Below, one piece after another: positions 34,483 to 42,828 of a stretch of DNA of 56,178 nucleotides. Origin of the DNA: Bacillota bacterium (GTDB lineage: Bacteria > Bacillota > Clostridia > Oscillospirales > Oscillospiraceae); the NCBI GenBank assembly GCA_021199635.1, contig JAJQHS010000001.1:1-56178 (forward strand). Direction: 5' to 3'. Within the stretch, counting starts at the first letter, position 1; every line of letters begins with the position of its first letter. The translations under genes and the position numbers were made by a program. The notes under the pieces are model-generated. The model was not told the origin of the DNA and did no database searches. It saw only the letters and a program-made list of their open reading frames with translations.

Positions 34483-36243
34483 TCAGACCTCCCGGCTCTT
34501 GGAGGCGATTTCGCTCTGGCACTTCTCCAGGAAGCATTCCAGCGTGGTCGCGCCCAGGTCCTCACCGGAGCGGGTACGCACGGACACGGTGCCATTCTCC
34601 ATGTCCCGGTCCCCCACCACCAACATATAGGGGATCTTTTGCAGCTGCGCCTCCCGGATCTTGTAGCCCAGCTTCTCGCTGCGCAGATCCGCCTCGGCGC
34701 GGATATTGGCATCGTTCAGCTTTGCGTTGATGGTGCTGGCGTATTCGTGGGCGCGGTCCGTCACCGGCAGGACCTTCACCTGCACAGGCGCCAGCCACAG
34801 GGGGAACGCACCGGCAAAATGCTCGGTGATCACGCCGATGAACCGCTCGATGGAGCCCAGCACGACCCGGTGGATCATCACAGGGCGATGCTTCAGCCCA
34901 TCCTCCCCCACATATTCCAGTTCGAACCGCTCCGGCAGCTGCATGTCCAGCTGGATGGTGCCGCACTGCCAGGTCCGGCCCAGGGAATCCGCCAGGTGGA
35001 AGTCCAGCTTGGGCCCATAGAAAGCGCCGTCGCCCTCGTTGATGGAGTAGGTTTTGCCCATTTCCTCCACAGCCTTCTTCAGGGTTTCGGTGGCGAAATC
35101 CCAGTCCTTCACGTCGCCCATGTGATCCTCGGGCATGGTAGAAACCTCGATCTCATAGCTCAGGCCGAAGACGGAGTACACCTCGTCAAACAGCTTGACC
35201 ACGTTCTTGATCTCGTCCTTCATCTGGTCCCAGGTCATGAAAATGTGGGCATCGTCCTGGGTGAAGCAGCGCACCCGGAACAGGCCGTGAAGCGCGCCGG
35301 AAAGCTCGTGGCGGTGCACCAGCCCCAGCTCGCCGATCCGTAGGGGCAGGTCCCGATAGGAATGGGGCTCGGACGCATACACCAGCATGCCGCCGGGGCA
35401 GTTCATGGGCTTGATGGCGAAATCCACATCGTCGATGACGGTGGTGTACATATTGTTCTTGTAATGCTCCCAGTGGCCGGAGCGCTCCCACAGCTGGCGG
35501 TTGAGCATCATGGGAGTGGAGATCTCCACATAGCCATACTTCTTGTGCACCTGCCGCCAGTAGTCGATCAGGGTATTGCGCAGGACCATGCCCTTGGGCA
35601 GGAAGAACGGGAATCCCGGGCCCTCGTCCCGCAGCATGAACAGCCCCAGCTCCTTACCCAGCTTCCGGTGGTCCCGCTTCTTGGCCTCCTCGATGCGGGT
35701 CAGGTATGCGTCCAGCTCGTCCTTGCTGGGGAAAGCCACGCCGTAGATCCGCTGGAGCATCTTCCGGTTGGAATCGCCGCGCCAGTAAGCGCCGCAGGTG
35801 GTGGTCAGCTTGAAGCCGTTGTGCTTCACCCGCCCGGTATGATCCAGGTGGGGGCCGGCGCAGAGGTCCGTGAAATCCCCCTGGGTGTAGAAGGAGATGA
35901 CCTCCGACTCCGGCAGGTCCTGGATCAGCTCCACCTTGTACGGCTCGCCCATTGCCTGCTCGTAGGCGATGGCCTCCTCCCGGGGCTTCTCGCTGCGGAC
36001 GATGCGGATGCGCTCCTTGCAGATTTTCTTCATCTCCGCCTCGATCTTCTCCAGGTGCTCGGGCGTGAAGGAGAACGGTGCGTCGAAGTCGTAATACCAG
36101 CCCTCGTCAATGGCGGGGCCGATGGCCAGCTGGACCTCCGGCCACAGCCGCTTTACGGCCTGGGCCATGATGTGGGAGCAGGTGTGCCAATAGGTCTTCC
36201 GGTACTCCGGGTTCTCAAAGGTGTACAGATTTTCTTCGCTCAT
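34483..36243 (-). CDS. thrS: Threonine--tRNA ligase without TGS domain
   Basis: A 586-residue class II synthetase for threonine. It begins almost directly in the editing domain (HTCSHIMAQAVKRLWPEVQLAIGPAIDEGWYYDFD, from residue 20), so the N-terminal TGS domain of about 60 residues is absent. The editing site HxxxH and DLCAGPH are intact. The catalytic core has FLPKGM, motif 2 with VRCFTQDDAHIF, and the zinc ligands of the CPGGMLVY region; the C-terminal anticodon domain begins with APVQVKVLPV. Start 36243 follows GGAGG by 9 bases; the longer track ORF runs into the T-box. Transcription is controlled by a T-box leader. Confidence 0.95.
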   Translation of the reverse strand: MSEENLYTFENPEYRKTYWHTCSHIMAQAVKRLWPEVQLAIGPAIDEGWYYDFDAPFSFTPEHLEKIEAEMKKICKERIRIVRSEKPREEAIAYEQAMGEPYKVELIQDLPESEVISFYTQGDFTDLCAGPHLDHTGRVKHNGFKLTTTCGAYWRGDSNRKMLQRIYGVAFPSKDELDAYLTRIEEAKKRDHRKLGKELGLFMLRDEGPGFPFFLPKGMVLRNTLIDYWRQVHKKYGYVEISTPMMLNRQLWERSGHWEHYKNNMYTTVIDDVDFAIKPMNCPGGMLVYASEPHSYRDLPLRIGELGLVHRHELSGALHGLFRVRCFTQDDAHIFMTWDQMKDEIKNVVKLFDEVYSVFGLSYEIEVSTMPEDHMGDVKDWDFATETLKKAVEEMGKTYSINEGDGAFYGPKLDFHLADSLGRTWQCGTIQLDMQLPERFELEYVGEDGLKHRPVMIHRVVLGSIERFIGVITEHFAGAFPLWLAPVQVKVLPVTDRAHEYASTINAKLNDANIRAEADLRSEKLGYKIREAQLQKIPYMLVVGDRDMENGTVSVRTRSGEDLGATTLECFLEKCQSEIASKSREV

Positions 36244-36275
36244 AATGATAGCCTCCTTATCCTGATTGGGGCAGG

Positions 36276-36522
36276 CAACAAAAAAATCCCACCCCTGAAA
36301 CAGTTCAGGGGTGGGATACAATTCTGCATTCCACGGTTCCACCCTGGTTACGGCGCGGCGCGCCGTCACTCATTGACGCTTTAACGGGCGCACCCGGCGC
36401 GGCATTTCCGCTCGCGCGGCTCAGAAGCGGTACCTCTCCGGCAGGGTTGCAGGGCCGTCGCACCAGGTGGGCCCCTCTCTGGGCAGCTTTCCGGAAAAAC
36501 ATATCTTCGTCGCAGCTTTTCT
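36276..36522 (-). ncRNA. T-box leader of thrS
   Basis: The T-box sequence AGGGTGGAACCGTGG is at 36331-36345 (minus strand), followed by the terminator TCCCACCCCTGAA/TTCAGGGGTGGGA (36287-36316) and a T-run of eight. Upstream is a long structured stem I region. An ACC threonine codon near 36429-36431 is a candidate specifier, though its loop was not fully folded by hand. Uncharged tRNA-Thr should favour antitermination. Confidence 0.92.
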
Positions 36523-36528
36523 GGTGAC

Positions 36529-36557
36529 AATTTAGCACAAATCCGGCCGCTTGTCAA
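36529..36557 (-). promoter_or_regulatory. Promoter of the thrS T-box transcript
   Basis: On the minus strand TTGACA and TAAATT with a 17-bp spacer, placing the start near 36522. Confidence 0.75.
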
Positions 36558-36730
36558 TCCCTTCTCCTCCATTTGGCAGGAAAAATTGGGGCTTTTTGTT
36601 TACCATAACACCAAAATTGGGAACATAACCACTGGTTTCAAAATTTGGGGCCCAATGTTAACATTTTGTCACCGTTTTTACCAGATATTGTGGTTTTCCA
36701 AATCAAAAATCTGAATATTTTGCATGCAAG

Positions 36731-36756
36731 TTTACATAATTTGATTTACATAATTT
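36731..36756 (+). repeat. Tandem 12-bp boxes in the AT-rich region upstream of the 3D protein
   Basis: TTTACATAATTT occurs twice, 14 bp apart start to start, about 40 bp upstream of the -35 box. The whole stretch 36580-36860 is strikingly AT-rich and holds no gene. On the other strand the boxes read TGTAAA-N8-TGTAAA, reminiscent of WalR half-sites but with 8 rather than 5 bases between them. Confidence 0.45.
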
Positions 36757-36796
36757 TGCAAAAAGTTGTCGGTTTTGGGCGATTTTTCGAAAATGC

Positions 36797-36824
36797 TTGA
36801 CTTTTTCAAAATTTTTGTTATAAT
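36797..36824 (+). promoter_or_regulatory. Promoter of the YabE/3D protein gene
   Basis: TTGACT and TATAAT with a 16-bp spacer, giving a leader of roughly 90 bases before the ATG. Confidence 0.75.
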
Positions 36825-36923
36825 ATACCCAGTTTCCCATTCATAAATTCATTTTGTAACCTTTTGATACCATTCTTTTTTACCGGTATCTTCTCCCTTG
36901 ATTCGCAAAAGGAGGTATATTTT

Positions 36924-38141
36924 ATGCTAGAATTTCACAGCCTGATCCGCAGAAGGGCGTCCGCGCTGACCCGGTTCGCCGCGCTCCTGATTCCTGTGAT
37001 CTGCGTGATTCTGCTGCTGACCCAAACGGCCTTCGCGAAAACCACCTACCTGATCAACGACGGCGGCAAGATCGTGGTCCACTCCACCTACTCCACCGAC
37101 CCGGAGGCGATCCTGGACGAGGCGGGGCTGGAGCTGGGCGAGGATGACACCTACACCACCCAAAGCGGCTTTGGCATTTCGGAGATCACCGTGCAGCGCC
37201 GCCAGACCATCACCATCACCTACGGCGACAACACCCTGCAGGTCATCAGCTACGGCGAAACCGTGGAGGCGCTGCTGGATCGGCTGAACCTGCTCAAGGA
37301 GGGGCAGGACGTGGTGTCCGTATCCCTGGACACCGAAACCTATGACGGCCTGGAGATACATATTTACCGCTCCGTGGAGCTGGAGGAAACCTACACCACC
37401 CCCATCGCCTATGAGACCGTGTATTGCTATGACCCGTCCCTCGCCGAGGGGGAGGAGGTCGTGCTGATCGAGGGCGTGGACGGGCTGCTGCTCTGCACCG
37501 CCCAGGTGCATTACCTGGACGGCGAGGAGGTCAGCCGGGTGGTCACCAGCGAGAATGTGACCCGCCAGCCGGTCAACGCGGTGATTGCCGTGGGCACCTA
37601 TCTGGAGCAGGACGCGCCGGAAACCATGCCGGCAGAGACCGAACCTGCCACCGAGGCGCCGACGCAGGCCGCTACCCAGGCTGCTACCGAGGCCGCCACG
37701 GAAGCCACCACTGCCGCCACAGAAGCCGCCACCGAACCGGCGACGGAGCCCTCGTCCAACAGCGCCGCGTCTGACGATTCTGACGGCGAGCTGGTCATCG
37801 GCAACGGCGTAATCGTCACATCGGACGGCCAGGTGCTGACCTATTCCGACACGCTCCAGGTGGTCGCCACCGCCTACACCAGCACCGACCCCGGCTGCTC
37901 CGCCTACACCGCCACCGGCACCCTCTGCCGGGTGGGCGCCATCGCCGTGGACCCCCGGGTAATCCCCTACGGCACCCGGATGTTCATCGTTTCCGATGAC
38001 GGAGAGTACATTTACGGCATCGCCGTGGCAGAGGACTGCGGCGGTTCCATCAAGGGAAACAAAATCGACCTGTACTTTGATACCGAGTCCGAATGCTGGG
38101 CCTTTGGCGTGCGCAACTGCACGGTCTACTTCCTGGACTGA
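36924..38141 (+). CDS. YabE-like cell wall protein with DUF348, G5 and 3D domains
   Basis: A 405-residue exported protein. A signal or anchor helix (about 17-38, ending in FAKTTYL) is followed by two DUF348-like repeats (about 40-145), a G5-like domain (about 155-235), a Thr/Glu/Ala-rich linker (about 238-275) and a C-terminal 3D domain with VDPRVIPYGTRMFIV and GGSIKGNKIDLYFDT, carrying the Asp residues of the lytic active site. Relatives such as YabE, YocH and resuscitation factors act in wall turnover. AGGAGG lies 8 bases before the ATG. Confidence 0.88.
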   Translation: MLEFHSLIRRRASALTRFAALLIPVICVILLLTQTAFAKTTYLINDGGKIVVHSTYSTDPEAILDEAGLELGEDDTYTTQSGFGISEITVQRRQTITITYGDNTLQVISYGETVEALLDRLNLLKEGQDVVSVSLDTETYDGLEIHIYRSVELEETYTTPIAYETVYCYDPSLAEGEEVVLIEGVDGLLLCTAQVHYLDGEEVSRVVTSENVTRQPVNAVIAVGTYLEQDAPETMPAETEPATEAPTQAATQAATEAATEATTAATEAATEPATEPSSNSAASDDSDGELVIGNGVIVTSDGQVLTYSDTLQVVATAYTSTDPGCSAYTATGTLCRVGAIAVDPRVIPYGTRMFIVSDDGEYIYGIAVAEDCGGSIKGNKIDLYFDTESECWAFGVRNCTVYFLD

Positions 38142-38162
38142 TAATCTTAAGCTTTTCTCAGG

Positions 38163-38191
38163 TTGCAAAACCGCCCTTCTTCTGGTATAAT
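38163..38191 (+). promoter_or_regulatory. Promoter of rsmA inside a terminator hairpin
   Basis: TTGCAA and TATAAT with a 17-bp spacer, 25 bases before the rsmA ATG. The promoter lies in the arms and loop of the upstream gene's terminator. Confidence 0.75.
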
Positions 38192-38215
38192 CACCGGGAG
38201 AAAGGCGGTTTTTTT
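38168..38215 (+). terminator. Terminator of the YabE/3D gene, overlapping rsmA promoter and RBS
   Basis: AAAACCGCC pairs with GGCGGTTTT, with a further inner pairing CTGGT/ACCGG, and ends in TTTTTTT just before the rsmA ATG. The -10 box forms the loop and the AAAGGCGG site of rsmA is in the 3' arm. Confidence 0.7.
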
Positions 38216-39085
38216 ATGTGGGACGTGTGCGATGTGCAAGTGATGAAGCCCCTGCTGGCGGAGCATGGCTTCCATTTTTCCAAGGCGAAGGGGCAGAATT
38301 TCCTCACCGCCGCCTGGGTCCCGGCGGCCATGGCGGAGGATTCCGGCATTGACGGGCATACCGGCGTGCTGGAAATTGGCCCCGGGATCGGCCCGCTGAC
38401 CCAGCAGCTCTGCCTGCGGGCGGGGAAGGTCTGCGCCATCGAGGTGGACCGGCGGCTGGAGCCGATCCTGCGGCAGACCGTCGGGGAATTTGACAATCTG
38501 GAGATCTTGTGGGGCGACGCGCTGAAAATGGACATCCCTGCCCTGGTGCGGGAGAAGCTGCCCGGCCTGCGCCCGGCGGCCTGTGCCAATCTGCCGTACT
38601 ATATCACCTCCCCCGTCCTGACAGCGCTTCTGCAGGCGGAATGCTTTGACTGCGTCACGGTCATGGTGCAGAAGGAGGTGGCGCAGCGCATTGCCGCTGC
38701 CCCCGGCAGCGCGGAATACAGCGCGTTCAGCGTATTCTGCCAGTATTATGCGGAGCCGGAAATGCTGTTCGAGGTGCCCGCCCACTGCTTCCTGCCCCAG
38801 CCGAAGGTGACCTCCGCCGTGGTCATGCTGCGGGTTCGGCGGGAAAGGCCCTGGCCGATCCAGGAGGAGGCCGTATTCTTCCGCGCGGTCCGCGCCAGCT
38901 TTGCCATGCGGCGGAAAAAGCTGAGCAACGGCCTGGCTTCCGGCTTCCCGGAGCTGGGCAAGCAGGGCGCGGCGGAGGTGATCGCAGCGGGCGGCTTCGG
39001 TGAAAATGTCCGCGGGGAAACACTGGGCATCCCGGAATTTGCCGCCATTGCCAACGAAATCTGCCGCAGAAGGGACACGCAATGA
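38216..39085 (+). CDS. rsmA: 16S rRNA dimethyladenosine transferase
   Basis: A 289-residue KsgA/RsmA methyltransferase, dimethylating two adjacent adenines in helix 45 of 16S rRNA. AKGQNFL near residue 22, LEIGPGIGPLTQQL (SAM site, about 50-63), the NLPYYITSPVL catalytic motif (about 125) and FLPQPKVTSAVV (about 190) are all present. The start at 38216 follows AAAGGCGG; the mRNA leader is only about 18 bases. It overlaps the next gene by ATGA. Confidence 0.94.
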   Translation: MWDVCDVQVMKPLLAEHGFHFSKAKGQNFLTAAWVPAAMAEDSGIDGHTGVLEIGPGIGPLTQQLCLRAGKVCAIEVDRRLEPILRQTVGEFDNLEILWGDALKMDIPALVREKLPGLRPAACANLPYYITSPVLTALLQAECFDCVTVMVQKEVAQRIAAAPGSAEYSAFSVFCQYYAEPEMLFEVPAHCFLPQPKVTSAVVMLRVRRERPWPIQEEAVFFRAVRASFAMRRKKLSNGLASGFPELGKQGAAEVIAAGGFGENVRGETLGIPEFAAIANEICRRRDTQ

Positions 39086-39771
39086 TCGAATTTCTGTTCC
39101 TCGATATGGATGACACCATTCTGGACTTCCAGAAAGCCGGTGATTTTGCCATTTCCGGCGTGCTGTCCGAGCTTGGCATCACTCCCACGCCGGATGCCAT
39201 CGCGCTGTACACCCGCATCAACCTCCAGCAGTGGAAGCGGCTGGAGCGGGGTGAGCTGACCCTGGAAACGGTGAAGCAAAGCGGATTTGCCCTGCTTTTC
39301 CAGACGATGGGCGTCTCCGGGGACGCGGAGCGCTGCGCCCGGCGGCACGAGCAGCTGCTTGCCCAGGGGCACTGGCTCCTGCCCGGGGCAGAGGCGGCGC
39401 TGGAAGCTCTCTCCCGCCGCTGCCGCCTGTTCCTGGCCAGCAACGGCACCGCCGCCGTCCAGCGCAGCCGCATTGCCGGGGCGGGGATCTCCCGCTATTT
39501 TTCCCAGATTTTCATCTCTCAGGAGTTGGGTGCCAACAAGCCCTCCCCGGAATTTTTCGCCCGGTGCTTTGCCCGGATCCCGGACTTTGACCCTGCGCGC
39601 GCCATGATCGCCGGCGACAGCCTGACGTCGGACATCCTCGGCGGCAAAAACGCGGGGATCGCCGCCTGCTGGGTCAACACCCGGCACGAGCCGAACCTCA
39701 CCGCGATCCATCCGGATTTTGAAATTGAGGCGATCTCTCAGCTGGAGGCGCTTCTGACCACGCTTGCATAA
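39082..39771 (+). CDS. YjjG-like HAD nucleotidase
   Basis: A 229-residue HAD hydrolase. FLDMDDTILDF (residues 6-16) has the nucleophile Asp, LASNGTAAVQ the second motif, GANKPSPEFF the lysine motif, and MIAGDSLTSDILGG the acidic motif. These match the YjjG group that dephosphorylates pyrimidine and damaged nucleoside monophosphates. Coupled to rsmA by ATGA and to ydcF by TAATG. Confidence 0.88.
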   Translation: MIEFLFLDMDDTILDFQKAGDFAISGVLSELGITPTPDAIALYTRINLQQWKRLERGELTLETVKQSGFALLFQTMGVSGDAERCARRHEQLLAQGHWLLPGAEAALEALSRRCRLFLASNGTAAVQRSRIAGAGISRYFSQIFISQELGANKPSPEFFARCFARIPDFDPARAMIAGDSLTSDILGGKNAGIAACWVNTRHEPNLTAIHPDFEIEAISQLEALLTTLA

Positions 39772-39785
39772 TGGAGAATACCGCA

Positions 39786-40553
39786 ATGAAAAAGAGAAAC
39801 GTTACGCTGCTGAAGTGGCTGATCCCCATCGCCCTGTGGCTGATGGGTGGGCTGCTCCTGTTTGCCGTCCCCGGCTACAGCTTTTCCGCGCTGATCCTGT
39901 TCGGAATCGGGGCGCTGATCTCCTGCTATTATCTGATCGCCGCCCTGAAGCGCAAGCACATAACCGCCGGAAAGGTGCTGAACCTGAGCCTGACCGTGCT
40001 GCTTTGCCTGGGGCTGCTGGCCGCGGGCATGACGGAGGGGCAGATCCTCTCTGCCGCCCAGGGGGACCCGGAAGCCGAATGCGCGTACATGGTGGTGCTG
40101 GGAGCAGGGCTCCACGGCAGCACGCCGTCGAAAATCCTAAGCGAGCGGATCGACGCGGCCTACCGCTACCTTTCCGCCCACCCCGGGGTGCAGTGCATCG
40201 TTTCCGGCGGCCAGGGGCAGGGTGAGGATCTGTCCGAGGCGCAGTATATGTACAACGCGCTGACGGCGCGGGGCATCGACCCGGCGCGCATTTGGATCGA
40301 GGATCAGTCCACCTCCACCTGGGAGAATCTGCAGTTCACCTTGGCCCTGATCGAGGCGCAGACCGGCCAGCGCCCGGAGGCTCTGGGCATCCTGTCCAAC
40401 GAATTTCACCTGTACCGGGCGGGCCTGATCGCGCAGCAGTGCGGCATCACCCCCATTGGCATCCCGGCGGAAACGACGTACATCAGCCTGCGCATCAACT
40501 ATTTCCTGCGGGAGATCGCCGGTGTGTGGCATTTTTGGATTTTCGGAGATTAG
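39786..40553 (+). CDS. YdcF family membrane protein (DUF218)
   Basis: A 255-residue protein with three N-terminal membrane helices (about 8-30, 32-52, 62-83) and a DUF218 domain: MVVLGAGLHGSTPSKILSERIDAA, IVSGGQGQGEDLSEAQYM, EDQSTSTWENLQFT and LSNEFHLYRA. The SanA/YdcF group is linked to envelope or surface polysaccharide processes; the reaction is unknown. ATG 39786 is preferred since GGAG lies 9 bases before it; the track start 39771 is inside the preceding stop. Confidence 0.86.
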   Translation: MKKRNVTLLKWLIPIALWLMGGLLLFAVPGYSFSALILFGIGALISCYYLIAALKRKHITAGKVLNLSLTVLLCLGLLAAGMTEGQILSAAQGDPEAECAYMVVLGAGLHGSTPSKILSERIDAAYRYLSAHPGVQCIVSGGQGQGEDLSEAQYMYNALTARGIDPARIWIEDQSTSTWENLQFTLALIEAQTGQRPEALGILSNEFHLYRAGLIAQQCGITPIGIPAETTYISLRINYFLREIAGVWHFWIFGD

Positions 40554-40568
40554 GAGGCTTCTGAAGGT

Positions 40569-41606
40569 ATGGAACGGATTTACGCAGAATACGCATGGGA
40601 GAAGACGGAGGCGCTGCTGTCCATCGACTCCCCCACCGGCTACACGGCCAAGGCCGCGGCCTGGGTGAAGGATACCTTCGCCAGCCTAGGCTTCCCCGCC
40701 GTGATGACCGCCAAGGGCGGCGTGCTGGTGGACCTGGGCGGAGAGGATGATCACGACGGCCTGCTCCTGGAAGCCCATGCCGACACGCTGGGCGCGATGG
40801 TGGCGGAGATCAAGGGGAACGGCCGCCTGCGGCTGTCCGCCCTGGGCGGCATGAACGCCAATAACGGCGAAGCCGAAAACGTATGGGTCTACACCCGCGG
40901 GGGCAAGGTGCTGGACGGCACGCTCCAGCTGTGCAACGCCTCCGTCCACGTCAACGGCGGATATTCCGATGCGAAACGCAGCTTTGACTCCACCGAGGTG
41001 GTGCTGGATGAGGATGTAAAATCCCGGGAGGATACCCGCGCCCTGGGCATTGAGGTGGGGGACATCGTGTGCTTTGAGCCCCGCACCCGCCGGACAAGCA
41101 GCGGCTACCTGAAAAGCCGGTTCCTGGACGATAAGCTGTCCGTGGGCATCCTGCTGGGCTTTGCCAAATACCTGGCGGACGGCACAATTGTCCCCCGCCG
41201 CCGCACCTGGGTGCACGTGACCGTGTACGAGGAGGTGGGGCACGGCGGCTCCGCCTCTGTGCCGGAGGGCGTGACGGAGGCCATCTCCGTGGATATGGGC
41301 TGCGTAGGGGACGGCCTGTCCTGCACCGAGCGGCAGGTCAGCATCTGCGCCAAGGATTCCGGCGGCCCGTACAGCTATGAAGTGGTGGGCAAGCTGATCC
41401 AGGCGGCGAAAAAGTCCGGGGTTGACTATGCAGTGGACGTGTACCCCCATTACGGCTCCGATGTGGAGGCCACCCTGCGCGGCGGGGCGGACCTGCGCCA
41501 CGGGCTGATCGGCGCGGGCGTTTACGCCAGCCACGGCTACGAGCGCAGCCATATGGACGGCATTTTCAACACGCTGAAGCTGCTGTGCGGCTATCTGGAG
41601 GTCTGA
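40569..41606 (+). CDS. M42 family aminopeptidase
   Basis: A 345-residue metallopeptidase of the M42 glutamyl aminopeptidase/cellulase-M family, cytosolic oligomers that trim peptides. EAHADTLGAMV (near 68) carries a metal-binding His-x-Asp. SRFLDDKLSVGI supplies the bridging Asp, TVYEEVGHGGS the catalytic Glu pair, SVDMGCVG the next ligand, and GVYASHGYERSHM the late His. It follows ydcF with a 15-base gap and ends at a strong terminator. Confidence 0.9.
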   Translation: MERIYAEYAWEKTEALLSIDSPTGYTAKAAAWVKDTFASLGFPAVMTAKGGVLVDLGGEDDHDGLLLEAHADTLGAMVAEIKGNGRLRLSALGGMNANNGEAENVWVYTRGGKVLDGTLQLCNASVHVNGGYSDAKRSFDSTEVVLDEDVKSREDTRALGIEVGDIVCFEPRTRRTSSGYLKSRFLDDKLSVGILLGFAKYLADGTIVPRRRTWVHVTVYEEVGHGGSASVPEGVTEAISVDMGCVGDGLSCTERQVSICAKDSGGPYSYEVVGKLIQAAKKSGVDYAVDVYPHYGSDVEATLRGGADLRHGLIGAGVYASHGYERSHMDGIFNTLKLLCGYLEV

Positions 41607-41632
41607 CGCAGCAGCGCTCCGTGAAAAAGCGA

Positions 41633-41661
41633 GGAGCAGGATACCTGGGGTATCCTGCTCC
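41633..41661. terminator. Bidirectional terminator between M42 gene and fba
   Basis: GGAGCAGGATACC and GGTATCCTGCTCC form a 13-bp perfect stem with a 3-base loop; AAAATTTT follows on the plus side and TCGCTTTTT on the minus side. Confidence 0.85.
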
Positions 41662-41682
41662 AAAATTTTGTGTGTGGGGATC

Positions 41683-42651
41683 TCAGGCCTTGCCGTCGGA
41701 TCCGAGAACATGGACGATCTTGTGGGCGACCATATCCTTCACTGCCTGACGGGCGGGCTTCAGGTACTGCCGGGGATCGAAATGATCCGGATGCTCGGTG
41801 AAGTACTTGCGGATGTTGGCGGTCATGGCCAGGCGAATATCGGAGTCGATATTGATCTTGCACACGGCCAGCTTGGCAGCCTCACGCAGCTGCTCCTCGG
41901 GGATGCCGATAGCGTCGGGCATATTGCCGCCGTACTGGTTAACCATCTTCACGAATTCCTGGGGAACGGAGGAGGAGCCATGCAGCACGATGGGGAAGCC
42001 GGGCAGCCGGTCGATGACCCCATGCAGCACGTCGAAGCGCAGGGGAGGCGGCACCAGGATGCCGTCAGCATTGCGGGTGCACTGGGAAGCCTTGAACTTG
42101 TACGCGCCGTGGCTGGTGCCAATGGCGATGGCCAGGGAGTCGCAGCCGGTGCGGGTAACGAACTCTTCCACTTCCTCCGGGCGGGTGTAGCTCTCGTGGC
42201 CATGCTCCACAGCAACCTCGTCCTCCACGCCGGCCAGGGTGCCCAGCTCCGCTTCCACCACCACGCCGTGGTCGTGGGCATACTCCACCACCTGACGGGT
42301 CAGGGCGATGTTCTCCTCAAAGGGCTTGGAGGAGGCGTCGATCATGACGGAGGTAAAGCCGCCGTCGATGCAGCTCTTGCACAGCTCGAAGGTATCGCCG
42401 TGATCCAGGTGCAGGGCGATGGGGATCTGGGGATTCTCGGCCACAGCGGCCTCCACCAGCTTCACCAGGTAGGTGTGATTGGCATAGGCGCGGGCGCCCT
42501 TGGAAACCTGCAGGATGACCGGGCTGTTCAGCTCCCCGGCCGCCTCAGTAATGCCCTGGACGATCTCCATGTTGTTGACATTGAAAGCGCCGATGGCGTA
42601 GCCGCCGTCGTAAGCCTTCTTGAACATCTCAGTTGTTGTAACGAGAGGCAT
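41683..42651 (-). CDS. fba: Fructose-1,6-bisphosphate aldolase, class II
   Basis: A 322-residue zinc aldolase splitting fructose 1,6-bisphosphate. GAFNVNNMEI opens the barrel. HLDHGDTFE (near 80) holds the catalytic Asp and a zinc His, EAELGTLAGVED and the GTSHGAYKF segment (second zinc His) follow, then LHGSSSVP with the third. This is the standard layout of the Bacillus-type enzyme. AAAGGAG precedes the ATG. It is divergent from the phosphofructokinase gene. Confidence 0.96.
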   Translation of the reverse strand: MPLVTTTEMFKKAYDGGYAIGAFNVNNMEIVQGITEAAGELNSPVILQVSKGARAYANHTYLVKLVEAAVAENPQIPIALHLDHGDTFELCKSCIDGGFTSVMIDASSKPFEENIALTRQVVEYAHDHGVVVEAELGTLAGVEDEVAVEHGHESYTRPEEVEEFVTRTGCDSLAIAIGTSHGAYKFKASQCTRNADGILVPPPLRFDVLHGVIDRLPGFPIVLHGSSSVPQEFVKMVNQYGGNMPDAIGIPEEQLREAAKLAVCKINIDSDIRLAMTANIRKYFTEHPDHFDPRQYLKPARQAVKDMVAHKIVHVLGSDGKA

Positions 42652-42700
42652 TGGTAAACACTCCTTTTATTTACGGCGCGAGGCCGTATTTCTCCTGTCC

Positions 42701-42728
42701 ATTATAGCATAATATTTGAATTTTTCAA
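42701..42728 (-). promoter_or_regulatory. Promoter of fba
   Basis: On the minus strand TTGAAA and TATAAT with a 16-bp spacer. Confidence 0.7.
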
Positions 42729-42736
42729 TAGTTATC

Positions 42737-42765
42737 TTGCTATTTCGGCGGCTGCGTGGTATAAT
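42737..42765 (+). promoter_or_regulatory. Promoter of the phosphofructokinase gene
   Basis: TTGCTA and TATAAT with a 17-bp spacer, back to back with the fba promoter (8 bp between -35 boxes). Confidence 0.7.
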
Positions 42766-42828
42766 TCAGGTGTATGGGCTTTGCCCGCATGAACTGTTAA
42801 CACTTTTTGCAATATGGAGGAATTTGAA

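Noticed and set aside
36830-36923. c-di-AMP riboswitch before the YabE/3D gene
   Set aside because: Such genes are often under ydaO control, but the leader of about 90 bases is too short and lacks the expected GC-rich conserved blocks.
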